Positions 29,715 to 38,238 of a stretch of 64,000 bases of DNA are shown here, piece by piece. The DNA is from Synechococcus sp. RS9909 (GTDB taxonomy: Bacteria > Cyanobacteriota > Cyanobacteriia > PCC-6307 > Cyanobiaceae). The position numbers and the translations under genes were made by a program. The stretch lies in NCBI RefSeq assembly GCF_014279595.1, contig NZ_CP047943.1:186001-250000 (forward strand), in the 5' to 3' direction. The notes beneath the pieces are model-generated. The model was not told where the DNA came from, made no database searches, and saw only the letters and a list, made by a program, of their open reading frames with translations. Positions within the stretch are counted from its first letter, which is position 1, and each line of letters starts with the position of its first letter.

Positions 29715-31118
29715 TAAGAGTTTGCTGAAAAACCCCGTCGTCTCTGCGAAAATGGGCCAACTGCCCAGCTGAGATGCGAGGTCAGCGAGAGCGCAGCGGC
29801 TCCCTGTTTTCCTACGTGTCGATTGAGGAGAGGATTCCGGCCAGCCATCCGCTGCGGCGGATCCGGAAACTGGCCGATCAGGCTCTCGACCGGCTCAATC
29901 CAACCTTCTGCGCGCTGTATGCCGCAGAAGGCCGGCCCTCAGTGCCACCCGAGCAGCTGCTGCTGGCCTCGTTGCTGCAGGCGTTTTACGGCATTCGCTC
30001 GGAGCGGTTGTTGCTCGAGCAACTCAACTACAACCTCCTGTTTCGCTGGTTTGTGGGGCTGAGCCCTGATGATCCGATCTGGCACCCCACCACATTCACC
30101 AAAAACCGTGAGCGGCTGCTCAATGACCAGGTGATGGGGAAGTTCCTGGAGAAGCTGATGGGTGCACCAGAAGTCAAACCGCTGCTCAGCGATGAGCACT
30201 TCTCAGTGGATGGCACGCTGCTGCAGGCCTGGGCCTCCCATGCCTCGCTGGAGCGGATCGACGGTCAGGACGATCCCCCGCCGCCGCCATCAGGACCTGG
30301 CGAGGGCTTTGGTCAGCCCAAAGAGGGCAAGAAGCGTGCCAAGGTTGATTTCCGTGGCATCAAGCTCAGCAACCAGACCCACCGCTCCAGCACCGATCCC
30401 GAGGCCTTGCTGGCCCGGAAATCCAACGCTCACCCGGCCCAACCGAGCTATCGGGGCCATGTGCTGATGGACAACCGCCATGCCCTGATCGTGGATTGCA
30501 AAGTCACGCAGGCCACGGGCACCGGAGAACGGGATGCCGCCAAAGCGATGGCTGCAGATCGTCCCGGTGCCCACCAGAAAACTCTTGGCGCCGACAAGAA
30601 TTACGACACCCGGGGCTTTGTCGCCGAGATGCGCCGCATCGGTGTGACGCCCCATGTGGCGCAGAACACAGCTCGCCCTGGTGGATCAGCGATCGATGGC
30701 CGCACTGCCCGCCACGAGGGCTACGCCAAGTCGATCCATGCCCGCCGCGGCATCGAGAAGGTGTTTGGCTGGATCAAGCAGTGGGGCGGACTGCGCCAAT
30801 TCAAGCTGCGCGGCACTGAGAAAGTGAGCGCCGTGTTTGGCCTGCATGTGATCGCCTACAACCTGATTCGCATGGGCAACCTGCTCAAGGCGAAGCCTTC
30901 TCCGAGGGAGTGGCCGGCGATGGCAGCGGCATGACCATGAACAGATGGTTGCCCAGAGGTGTGTGCAGGTGCCAGCGATCAGGCAGCCCCAGCGGGGCCA
31001 AACGCCTGAAATCTTGTGTTCTGAGCCGCTGAATCGCTGAACTCCAGCCCGAACGGAGCGCGGTCAGCGTTCAGGAGGGAAAACGCGGCCAGCAAGGCAG
31101 TTTTTCTGCAAACTCTTA
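29715..31118. mobile_element. IS5-family insertion sequence with TA target duplication
   Basis: Terminal inverted repeats: left AGAGTTTGCTGAAAAAC from 29717, right the complement of GTTTTTCTGCAAACTCT ending at 31116, with one mismatch. TA dinucleotides flank both ends (29715-29716 and 31117-31118), as in IS5 subgroups that duplicate TA. The element is about 1.4 kb with one transposase gene and about 180 bases of non-coding sequence after it. The related sequence at 27799-27812 looks like an unoccupied copy of the left flank. Confidence 0.85.
29774..30934 (+). CDS. IS5-family transposase (DDE)
   Basis: A 386-residue DDE transposase. Residues about 15-110 form the N-terminal domain found before many DDE_Tnp_1 proteins (IPASHPLRRIRKLADQAL, PSVPPEQLLLASLLQAFYGIRS). 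Catalytic residues are visible in FSVDGTLLQAW (D), LGADKNYDTRGF (D) and RRGIEKVFGWIKQWGG (E), in the expected order and spacing. A glycine/proline insert (DDPPPPPSGPGEG) lies between them. ATG at 29774 follows the left terminal repeat by 40 bases. The gene looks intact, so the element may be active. Confidence 0.9.
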   Translation: MRGQRERSGSLFSYVSIEERIPASHPLRRIRKLADQALDRLNPTFCALYAAEGRPSVPPEQLLLASLLQAFYGIRSERLLLEQLNYNLLFRWFVGLSPDDPIWHPTTFTKNRERLLNDQVMGKFLEKLMGAPEVKPLLSDEHFSVDGTLLQAWASHASLERIDGQDDPPPPPSGPGEGFGQPKEGKKRAKVDFRGIKLSNQTHRSSTDPEALLARKSNAHPAQPSYRGHVLMDNRHALIVDCKVTQATGTGERDAAKAMAADRPGAHQKTLGADKNYDTRGFVAEMRRIGVTPHVAQNTARPGGSAIDGRTARHEGYAKSIHARRGIEKVFGWIKQWGGLRQFKLRGTEKVSAVFGLHVIAYNLIRMGNLLKAKPSPREWPAMAAA

Positions 31119-31264
31119 AGCCAGAATGTGATCGGATGCACGGGATGCCTTGGTGGACGGGGCCCACGGCGACTGCGCGGGGTTCTGTGCAGCTCAACCA
31201 TTGATCGATTCAGCAACGCGGCTGCTTCCCCTGCTGCTGAGCCCACCCCATTCCTGCTGCCCTG
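30935..31264. other. Non-coding 3-prime part of IS and gap before the flippase gene
   Basis: 30935-31116 is the untranslated tail of the IS element. 31119-31264 lies upstream of the ABC transporter gene and must contain its ribosome-binding site and possibly its promoter, unless transcription comes from the IS. I see no hairpin, tRNA or clear promoter in it. Confidence 0.4.
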
Positions 31265-33076
31265 ATGCCGGCACCCGCAATCACCACCCCAACCACCAGC
31301 CCGCCCCAATCCACCTGCACCCTGCTGCTGGGCATCTGGGGCCACCTCAGCCGCCGGCGGCGGATCCAGCTGGGGCTGCTGTTGGTGGTGATGCTGGCCA
31401 GTGGCGGGGCGGAGCTGGTGTCGCTGGGGGCGGTGCTGCCGTTTCTGGCGGTGCTGAGCGACCCGGAGCGGCTGTGGCAGCAACCGCTGGTGCAGGTGCT
31501 GGCGGCGCGGGTGGGCTTCACGGAAGCGAGCGAGCTGTTGTTGCCGGCGACGCTGGCGTTTGCGGTGGCGGCGGTGCTGGCGGCGGTGGTGCGGCTGGCG
31601 AACCTATGGCTGAACGGCCGGCTGGCGGCAGCGGTGGGGTCTGACCTGAGCTGTGAGGCCTACCGGCGCACGCTGTATCAGCCCTATGGGGTACATGTGC
31701 AGCGCAACAGCGCCGCGGTGATCACGGGCACCACCACCCAGATCAATCTCACGGTGGTGGCTCTGAATGCTCTGCTGCAGCTGATCACCTCTGCTGTGGT
31801 GGCCGCCGGCCTGCTCACGGGGTTGCTGGTGATTGATGCACCGGTGGCTGTGGCTGCTGCGGCCCTGTTTGGCAGTGCCTACGGAGTTTTGGCGATGACT
31901 GCGCGGCGGGAGTTGCGTCGCAATGGCCAAAGGATCGCTGAGGCTTCCAGCCAGCAGCTCAAAGCGCTACAGGAAGGGCTTGGTGCCATTCGCGATGTGT
32001 TGCTCGATGGCAGCCAATCCACCTATCTGCAGATCTACCGCCAAGCCGATCGCCCCCAACGCCAGCTTCAGGCGAAAAATATTTTCTTAGGCGCTTTTCC
32101 CCGCTACGCACTCGAAGCCTTGGGCATGGTGGCGATTGCCCTGCTCGGTGGGTTGCTGGTGTGGCAGCGAGGCAGCGGCGCTGCTGTGATTCCTCTCCTG
32201 GGTGCCCTGGCCTTGGGGGCGCAACGCTTGTTGCCCGCCTTGCAGCAGATCTACAGCGGTTGGGCGGCGTTGAAGGGCTACAACGCTGCAATTCAGGCTG
32301 TATTGGCGATGCTCAACCAGCCGCTGCCGCCGCTGGTGCAGGTGGCCGAACCGCTGCCCCTGCGCGAGGGCATCCGCCTGGCGGCGGTGCACTTCCGCTA
32401 TGGGCCGGAGCAGACGGAAGTACTGCGGGGGCTGGAGGTGGAGATCCGCCGCGGCGAGCGCATTGGCTTGATCGGCAGCACCGGCAGCGGCAAAAGCACC
32501 ACAGTGGATCTGCTGATGGGTCTGCTGGCGCCCAGCGCCGGGCGGGTGCTGGTGGATGGGATGGATCTGCATGATCCGGCGCATCCGGAGCGGCTGGCGG
32601 CCTGGCGGGCGGCGATTGCTCATGTGCCCCAGAGCATCTACCTGGCCGACAGCTCGATTGCTGAGAACATCGCCTTTGGCGTGCCCCGCGATCAGATCGA
32701 CCTGGCCCGCGTGTGGCAGGCGGCGGCCCAGGCCCAGATCGCCAGCTTCATTGAGGCGAGCCCGGAGGGTTATGGGAGCTTTGTGGGCGAGCGGGGTATC
32801 CGCTTGAGCGGCGGCCAGCGCCAGCGAATTGGCATTGCCCGAGCGCTCTATAAGAACGCGCAGGTGCTGGTGTTGGATGAGGCCACCAGCGCGCTGGATA
32901 CTGCCACGGAGCAGGCGTTGATGGACGCGGTGAATGCGTTGAGCCAGGAGCTCACGATCGTGATGATTGCCCACCGGCTGAGCACGGTGGAGCGCTGTGA
33001 TCGGGTGATTTGCCTTGCTCAAGGCACTGTTGCAGCTGATGGACCTCCTCAGCTTGTTTTGGCCGCTCAAGCCTGA
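31265..33076 (+). CDS. ABC transporter, PglK-like lipid-linked oligosaccharide flippase
   Basis: A 603-residue half transporter with six membrane segments in the first 340 residues and a nucleotide-binding domain after that. Walker A is GSTGSGKSTTVDLLMG (about residue 405), signature LSGGQRQRIGIARALY, Walker B VLVLDEATSALD, H-loop IAHRLSTV. The N-terminal part resembles PglK, which flips undecaprenyl-linked oligosaccharide across the inner membrane, more than it does lipid A flippases. pseB starts 22 bases downstream. With the pgl genes at 55.5-59.9 kb this suggests a lipid-linked glycan route. Substrate specificity is inferred. Confidence 0.8.
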   Translation: MPAPAITTPTTSPPQSTCTLLLGIWGHLSRRRRIQLGLLLVVMLASGGAELVSLGAVLPFLAVLSDPERLWQQPLVQVLAARVGFTEASELLLPATLAFAVAAVLAAVVRLANLWLNGRLAAAVGSDLSCEAYRRTLYQPYGVHVQRNSAAVITGTTTQINLTVVALNALLQLITSAVVAAGLLTGLLVIDAPVAVAAAALFGSAYGVLAMTARRELRRNGQRIAEASSQQLKALQEGLGAIRDVLLDGSQSTYLQIYRQADRPQRQLQAKNIFLGAFPRYALEALGMVAIALLGGLLVWQRGSGAAVIPLLGALALGAQRLLPALQQIYSGWAALKGYNAAIQAVLAMLNQPLPPLVQVAEPLPLREGIRLAAVHFRYGPEQTEVLRGLEVEIRRGERIGLIGSTGSGKSTTVDLLMGLLAPSAGRVLVDGMDLHDPAHPERLAAWRAAIAHVPQSIYLADSSIAENIAFGVPRDQIDLARVWQAAAQAQIASFIEASPEGYGSFVGERGIRLSGGQRQRIGIARALYKNAQVLVLDEATSALDTATEQALMDAVNALSQELTIVMIAHRLSTVERCDRVICLAQGTVAADGPPQLVLAAQA

Positions 33077-33098
33077 TTGTTAATCCTCGTGTTTTTCT

Positions 33099-34118
33099 AT
33101 GCTATTCAACTCAGGCTCCCGCATCCTCATCACCGGCGGCACCGGCAGCTTCGGCAAGGCGTTCATCGCCGAAACCCTAAAGCGTTTCCCCGACATCAAG
33201 CGGCTGGTGGTTTATAGCCGCGATGAGCTCAAGCAGTGGGAGCTGCAGCAGCTCTATCCAGAGAGTCAATATCCCCAGCTGCGCTTTTTTCTTGGCGATG
33301 TGCGCGATCAAAATCGCTTACGTCGAGCCCTAGAGAGGGTCGACACGGTGGTGCATGCAGCAGCGCTCAAGCAGGTGCCAGCGGCGGAGTACAACCCGAT
33401 CGAGTTCATCAACACCAACGTGCTCGGCGCTGAGAACGTGGTGCAGGCCTGCCTCGACACCGATGTGAAGCGGGTGGTGGCCCTGAGTACTGATAAGGCC
33501 GCCGCCCCGATCAATCTCTACGGCGCCACCAAGCTCTGCTCCGACAAGCTGTTCATCGCCGCCAACAACATCAAGGGCAGCCGCAATCTGTGCTTTTCCG
33601 TGGTGCGCTACGGCAATGTGATGGGCTCGCGCGGCTCGGTGATTCCCTTCTTTCTGGAAAAGGCGAAAACCGGCGTGCTGCCGATCACTGATCCGGCGAT
33701 GACCCGCTTCAACATCTCGCTCAGCGAGGGTGTGGCGATGGTGCAGTGGACACTCGAGCATGCCTTGGGCGGCGAGCTGTTCGTGCCCAAGATCCCCAGC
33801 TACCGCATCACCGATGTGGCCGAGGCGATCGGGCCGAGCTGCGAGAAGCCGATCACTGGCATCCGGCCCGGCGAGAAGATCCACGAGGAGATGATCACGG
33901 CGTCGGACAGCTTCACCACGATCGACCTGGGTGCCTACTACGCCATCCTGCCCAGCGATGGCCGCGTGCAGCAGCGCTATCAGGAGGCGGGCATCACCAG
34001 CACCGCCGTGCCACCGGGTTTCGCCTACAACTCCGGCTCCAACCCAGACTTCCTCACGGTGGAGCAGCTGCGGGCGTTGATCCGCGAGCACGTGGACCCT
34101 GCCTTTGTGCCGGCATGA
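33099..34118 (+). CDS. pseB: UDP-N-acetylglucosamine 4,6-dehydratase (inverting), PseB
   Basis: First enzyme of pseudaminic acid synthesis: dehydrates UDP-GlcNAc and inverts C5. The 339 residues have TGGTGSFGKAFIAETL, the characteristic VYSRDELKQWE, ALKQVPAAEYNPIEFINTN, LSTDKAAAPINLYGATK with the D-K and Y-x3-K residues used by inverting dehydratases, and IRPGEKIHEEMI. Length is normal. The stop overlaps the pseC start by ATGA. It is GC-rich, like the flippase and pseC and unlike the genes that follow. Confidence 0.93.
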   Translation: MLFNSGSRILITGGTGSFGKAFIAETLKRFPDIKRLVVYSRDELKQWELQQLYPESQYPQLRFFLGDVRDQNRLRRALERVDTVVHAAALKQVPAAEYNPIEFINTNVLGAENVVQACLDTDVKRVVALSTDKAAAPINLYGATKLCSDKLFIAANNIKGSRNLCFSVVRYGNVMGSRGSVIPFFLEKAKTGVLPITDPAMTRFNISLSEGVAMVQWTLEHALGGELFVPKIPSYRITDVAEAIGPSCEKPITGIRPGEKIHEEMITASDSFTTIDLGAYYAILPSDGRVQQRYQEAGITSTAVPPGFAYNSGSNPDFLTVEQLRALIREHVDPAFVPA

Positions 34119-35017
34119 GCAGCGAGCCCAGGCCCTTCCTCCCCTACGGCCGCCAGACCATCACCGAAGCCGACATCGCCGTGGTGGTGGAGGTGTTGCG
34201 CAGCCCCTTCCTCACCCAGGGGCCAGCGGTGCCTGCCTTTGAGCAGGCGGTGGCCGCCAAGGTGGGTGCTCGCCATGGGGTGGCGGTGAACAGCGCCACC
34301 AGCGCTCTGCACATCGCCTGCCTGGCCCTGGGGCTGGGGCCAGGCGATCGACTCTGGACCTCGCCGATCACCTTTGTGGCCTCGGCCAACTGCGGCCGCT
34401 ACTGCGGTGCGGAGGTCGATTTTGTCGACATCGACCCTGCCACCGGACTGATGAGCGTGGCCGCACTCCAAAACAAGCTGGAGCAGGCCGAACGCACCGG
34501 TTCCCTGCCGAAGGTGTTGGTGCCGGTGCATTTCACCGGCAGCAGCTGCGACATGGCGGCGATCGGGGCCTTGGCTGGGCGCTATGGCTTTGCGGTGCTG
34601 GAGGACGCCAGCCATGCGATTGGAGGCCGATACCAGGGCGAGCCGGTGGGCAACTGCCGCCACAGCGCCATCACGGTGTTCAGCTTCCACCCGGTGAAGA
34701 TCATCACCACCGGCGAAGGCGGTCTGGCGACCACCAATGATCCGCTGCTGGCCCAGCGCATGGCGGAGTTGCGCAGCCACGGCATCGTGCGCGAGAGCGA
34801 GCGCTTTGAGCGACCAGCGGCTGGGCCCTGGGTGTATGAGCAGCAGCAGCTGGGCTTCAATTACCGGATCACCGACATCCAGGCGGCGCTGGGCCTGAGC
34901 CAGTTGCAGCGGCTTGATTCAATCGTGGCGGAGCGCAACCGAAAACCGCAGCGCTACCGAGAGTTGCTGGCGGATCTGCCGGTGCGATTGCTGGAGGTGC
35001 CTGAGGTTGCAGCATGA
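34115..35017 (+). CDS. pseC: PseC-type aminotransferase, C-terminally truncated
   Basis: PLP-dependent enzyme that would aminate C4 of the PseB product. Visible: PFLPYGRQTITEADI, FLTQGPAVPAFEQAVA, NSATSALHIACLALGLG, LEDASHAIGG and the PLP-lysine segment FSFHPVKIITTGEGG, then LGFNYRITDIQAALG. The protein ends at 300 residues, whereas PseC proteins are about 375-390 long, so the C-terminal small domain after RLLEVPEVAA is missing. The TGA forms an ATGA overlap with pseF, exactly where base composition falls. Activity is doubtful; the aminotransferase at 56814 could in principle compensate. Confidence 0.85.
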   Translation: MSSEPRPFLPYGRQTITEADIAVVVEVLRSPFLTQGPAVPAFEQAVAAKVGARHGVAVNSATSALHIACLALGLGPGDRLWTSPITFVASANCGRYCGAEVDFVDIDPATGLMSVAALQNKLEQAERTGSLPKVLVPVHFTGSSCDMAAIGALAGRYGFAVLEDASHAIGGRYQGEPVGNCRHSAITVFSFHPVKIITTGEGGLATTNDPLLAQRMAELRSHGIVRESERFERPAAGPWVYEQQQLGFNYRITDIQAALGLSQLQRLDSIVAERNRKPQRYRELLADLPVRLLEVPEVAA

Positions 35018-35697
35018 AAATCTGCGTAATTCCCGCTCGGGGTGGCAGCAAGCGCATACCTCGCAAAAATATTCGTAATTTTTGTGGCAAGCCAATGATT
35101 GCATGGGCAATTGACTCTGCCCTTCAGTCAGGATTGTTCGATAAAATCATTGTATCCACTGATGATGAAGATATTGCTAATGTGGCACAGGCCGCCGGGG
35201 CAGAGATACCGTTTATCAGGCCGGCTGATCTTGCTGACGATTTAACGCCGACGGTACCTGTCATCGCTCATGCGGTCGAGACTTGTCAGGAGATTGGCTG
35301 GTGCATCGAGTACGCCTGCTGCATCTATCCTTGCGTCCCTTTCCTCAAAACATCTGACCTAACTGCTGCGTTTGGGCTGCTGCAAACATATGACTCCTCT
35401 TTTGTCTACCCCGTAACTGAATACTCTCACCCAATCCAGCGTGCGATGCGTCGTCTTCCAACTGGCCAAATGCAATTACTTCAGCCAGAGCATGAATTAA
35501 CCAGAACCCAAGACTTAGAGAAAACGTATCATGATACTGGGCAGTTTTATTGGGGAAGAGCAAGTTCTTGGACCGCATATGCAATGATGCATTCGGCTGG
35601 CATAGGCTTGATAGTGCCCAGCTGGCGCGTCGTCGACATCGACACTGACGACGATTGGAAGCGAGCCGAAATATTGCACAGATTCATCAACAATTAA
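35014..35697 (+). CDS. pseF: Pseudaminic acid cytidylyltransferase
   Basis: Activates the nonulosonic acid as its CMP derivative. The 227 residues begin IPARGGSKRIPRKNIRNFCGKP, the nucleotide-binding signature of the NeuA/PseF group, with STDDEDIANVA, a late YHDTGQFYWG and VVDIDTDDDWKRAE. The last phrases favour PseF over NeuA or LegF. First gene of the lower-GC block; its start overlaps the truncated pseC. It is followed by pseI after 22 bases. Confidence 0.88.
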   Translation: MKICVIPARGGSKRIPRKNIRNFCGKPMIAWAIDSALQSGLFDKIIVSTDDEDIANVAQAAGAEIPFIRPADLADDLTPTVPVIAHAVETCQEIGWCIEYACCIYPCVPFLKTSDLTAAFGLLQTYDSSFVYPVTEYSHPIQRAMRRLPTGQMQLLQPEHELTRTQDLEKTYHDTGQFYWGRASSWTAYAMMHSAGIGLIVPSWRVVDIDTDDDWKRAEILHRFINN

Positions 35698-35719
35698 ATT
35701 CAGTAAATAACCAGCTCTC

Positions 35720-36811
35720 ATGAACATCATCATGCCTTCACCGCTGCCAATCCTTGAGGTCCAAGGTAGAAAAATCGGAACTCACTACCCCGCTTATTTT
35801 ATCGCCGATATTGCTGCCAATCATGATGGAGACCTTGAACGTGCAAAAGACTTAATTTATTTAGCGGCAGAAGCTGGTGCAGATGCGGCTAAGTTCCAGC
35901 ACTTTCAAGCAGAAACCATCGTTAGCGATCATGGCTTCAAGAGCCTAAAAGAGCAAAACAGTCATCAAGCAAAGTGGAAAGAATCGGTTTTCAATGTATA
36001 CAAAGCAGCCAGTGTCAATCTGGATTGGACATCAACGCTGAAGGAGACATGTGATGATGCTGGGATTCCTTTCTTCACTACACCGTATGCGTTGGACGTA
36101 GTCGACTACATGGATGCCTATGTACCTGCTTATAAGATCGGCTCGGGTGATATCACTTGGATGCAAATGATTGAGTCCGTTGCCAGTAAGCAAAAACCAT
36201 ACTTCTTGGCGACGGGAGCATCAACGACAGATGAAGTGCATCGAGCAGTATGCGCCGCATTGGCCATCAATCCTCAACTCGCTCTGATGCAATGCAATAC
36301 TAACTACACAGCTAGATTAGAAAACTTTCAGTACATTCAACTCAATGTACTGAAGACCTACCGTGCCATGTATCCAGATATGGTTTTGGGCCTCTCTGAT
36401 CATACGCCGGGCCATGCCACCGTGCTGGGAGCAGTGGCCCTAGGTGCTCGAATGATCGAAAAACACTTCACCGATGACGTCAACAGGGTAGGCCCTGACC
36501 ATGCATTCTCGATGGATCCATGCACCTGGCGTGAGATGGTCGATCGCACTCGCGAACTCGAAAATGCGCTTGGCGATGGCGTTAAAAAAGTAGAGGACAA
36601 TGAAAAGGAAACAGTTGTGGTGCAGCGGCGTTCGCTGCGCGCAAGTGCAGACCTACCAAAATCTTATGCGATTAAGGAAGGTGATTTTATCGCCTTGCGT
36701 CCTTGCCCAACTGATGCCTTGTCTCCTGTCAAAATTCAAGCAATTGTTGGTCGAACTCTAAGACGCGATATTGCTGCAGGCGACTATCTACGAGCCTCGG
36801 ACCTGGAGTAG
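35720..36811 (+). CDS. pseI: Pseudaminic acid synthase (NeuB family)
   Basis: Condenses a 6-deoxy-diacetamido-hexose with phosphoenolpyruvate. Of 363 residues, 1-285 form the NeuB barrel: YFIADIAANHDGDLERAK, GADAAKFQHFQAETIVS, FFTTPYALDVVDYMD, YKIGSGDITW, GLSDHTPGHATVLGAVALGA and IEKHFTDD. Residues after about 300 form an SAF/antifreeze-like domain (RRSLRASADL to LRASDLE). The FQAETIVS phrase and the pseB/pseF context favour pseudaminic acid over legionaminic or sialic acid. ATG at 35720 or at 35732. Confidence 0.88.
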   Translation: MNIIMPSPLPILEVQGRKIGTHYPAYFIADIAANHDGDLERAKDLIYLAAEAGADAAKFQHFQAETIVSDHGFKSLKEQNSHQAKWKESVFNVYKAASVNLDWTSTLKETCDDAGIPFFTTPYALDVVDYMDAYVPAYKIGSGDITWMQMIESVASKQKPYFLATGASTTDEVHRAVCAALAINPQLALMQCNTNYTARLENFQYIQLNVLKTYRAMYPDMVLGLSDHTPGHATVLGAVALGARMIEKHFTDDVNRVGPDHAFSMDPCTWREMVDRTRELENALGDGVKKVEDNEKETVVVQRRSLRASADLPKSYAIKEGDFIALRPCPTDALSPVKIQAIVGRTLRRDIAAGDYLRASDLE

Positions 36812-36817
36812 AGTAGA

Positions 36818-37558
36818 ATGGATGTTTCAATTGTCATTACGGCATATAACTATGATCGGTTTATTGATGAGTGTTTAGATTCATGCCTTGGGCAGCAAAG
36901 CACGTCACTCAATCATGAGGTAATCGTGGTCGATGACGGTAGCACTGACAATACATCAGCTCTGTTGGCTCAGCGCAGTGACCCTCGCTTACGTGTGATA
37001 AGGATTAAGAATAGCGGCATTGAGTTTGCGTCTAATTTGGGATTTGCTGCTGCAAGTGGTCGCTTTATTGTTCGAGTTGATGCCGACGATTCTTTGGCAC
37101 CCAATTATTTGGCTCGAATGGAGCCGATGCTTGGGAAGGATTTTGGGTTTTACTATACTAATTATAGTATTATTAATGCCAGCAGTGAAACATTGGCTGA
37201 AGTTCGCTTGCCGGAGTTTGACGTGGCTGAGATTATGACGCGTGGCGATTTTCTCGCCACAGGCACCTTGTATCGAGCTGCGCTTCTGCACTCTCTCGGT
37301 GGCTATGCCACCCAAACCCGAAATAGTGGCTTGGAAAACTACGAGTTGATTCTTAGGCTAATTGATTTGGGTGTCAAAGGTGTTCATTTGGCAGAGTCTC
37401 TCTTTCAATACCGCCGCCACAGTACCAACATATCAGCCAGTCGTAAGAAAAGAATTATAGAGTATGGTCGTGCACTTTTTGAACGTAATGGATTAGGCGT
37501 CTTCTGCACCAATCAGTACCATCCTTATAAGCTAGACTTGTCTAAAGATCTATCATGA
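36818..37558 (+). CDS. Glycosyltransferase family 2
   Basis: A 246-residue GT-A enzyme. It opens VSIVITAYNYDRFIDECL, then VVDDGSTDNTSALL and RVDADDSLAPNYL, the nucleotide-sugar and DxD-type motifs of GT2. FSFTG-type acceptor motifs are not recognisable; the C-terminal part is short. It overlaps the deacetylase by ATGA and is six bases after pseI, so it may add a sugar next to the nonulosonic acid. Donor not known. Low GC like its neighbours. Confidence 0.85.
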   Translation: MDVSIVITAYNYDRFIDECLDSCLGQQSTSLNHEVIVVDDGSTDNTSALLAQRSDPRLRVIRIKNSGIEFASNLGFAAASGRFIVRVDADDSLAPNYLARMEPMLGKDFGFYYTNYSIINASSETLAEVRLPEFDVAEIMTRGDFLATGTLYRAALLHSLGGYATQTRNSGLENYELILRLIDLGVKGVHLAESLFQYRRHSTNISASRKKRIIEYGRALFERNGLGVFCTNQYHPYKLDLSKDLS

Positions 37559-38238
37559 AGCGTGTGTTGATCATTGCAGCTCATCCTGATGACGAAGTGC
37601 TCGGTTGTGGCGCAACAATTGCTAAGTATTCACGCATTGGCGCTGAGTTCATGGTGCTATTTATTGCTGAAGGTTCATCCTGCCGCTTCGTCAATCCGTC
37701 CTGTTCAGCAAGCATCGATGCGATCGCGGATCGCACTCGAATGGCCACAGATGCACTATCGAGGCTGGGTGTAAAACACTATTGCTTTAATGACCTGCCA
37801 TGCGGACGTCTTGACCAAGAGCCGATTATCAATATTAACAAGATGATTGAAAGAGCTATCCATAAGTTCGAGCCGGATACGGTTCTTACACATTCGGCTC
37901 TCGATGCTAATAATGACCACAGGATTGTGTTTCGTGCCACCATAATGGCGACTCGACCTAATTCTTTTTATGGGGTAGAGCGTCTACTTTCCTACGAAGT
38001 ATTGTCATCGAGCGAGTGGTCTTTTGGCGAGGCTTTTTCACCGACCGTCTTCGAACAGATTGATGAGCTGGACTTGGTCCTCAAATGGAGAGCTCTGGCT
38101 GCTTATGAGACGGAAGTAAAAACTTTCCCCTTTCCTCGTTCCGAAGAGGGGATTCGTGCAACTGCGATGAGCCGCGGAATGCAAGCCGGTGTTCCATTGG
38201 CAGAGGCTTTTTGCCTAATTAGGGAATTTAGACCATGA
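37555..38238 (+). CDS. PIG-L/LmbE family deacetylase
   Basis: A 227-residue zinc-dependent N-deacetylase of the LmbE/PIG-L family. The zinc motif is IAAHPDDEVLGCGATIAKY at the N-terminus, and the third ligand is in HSALDANNDHRIV near residue 120. Family members remove acetyl groups from amino sugars. Here it is translationally coupled (ATGA) both to the upstream GT2 and to the downstream formyltransferase-like gene. I infer that it removes an N-acetyl group from a sugar of this glycan, so another acyl group can replace it. Confidence 0.85.
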   Translation: MKRVLIIAAHPDDEVLGCGATIAKYSRIGAEFMVLFIAEGSSCRFVNPSCSASIDAIADRTRMATDALSRLGVKHYCFNDLPCGRLDQEPIININKMIERAIHKFEPDTVLTHSALDANNDHRIVFRATIMATRPNSFYGVERLLSYEVLSSSEWSFGEAFSPTVFEQIDELDLVLKWRALAAYETEVKTFPFPRSEEGIRATAMSRGMQAGVPLAEAFCLIREFRP

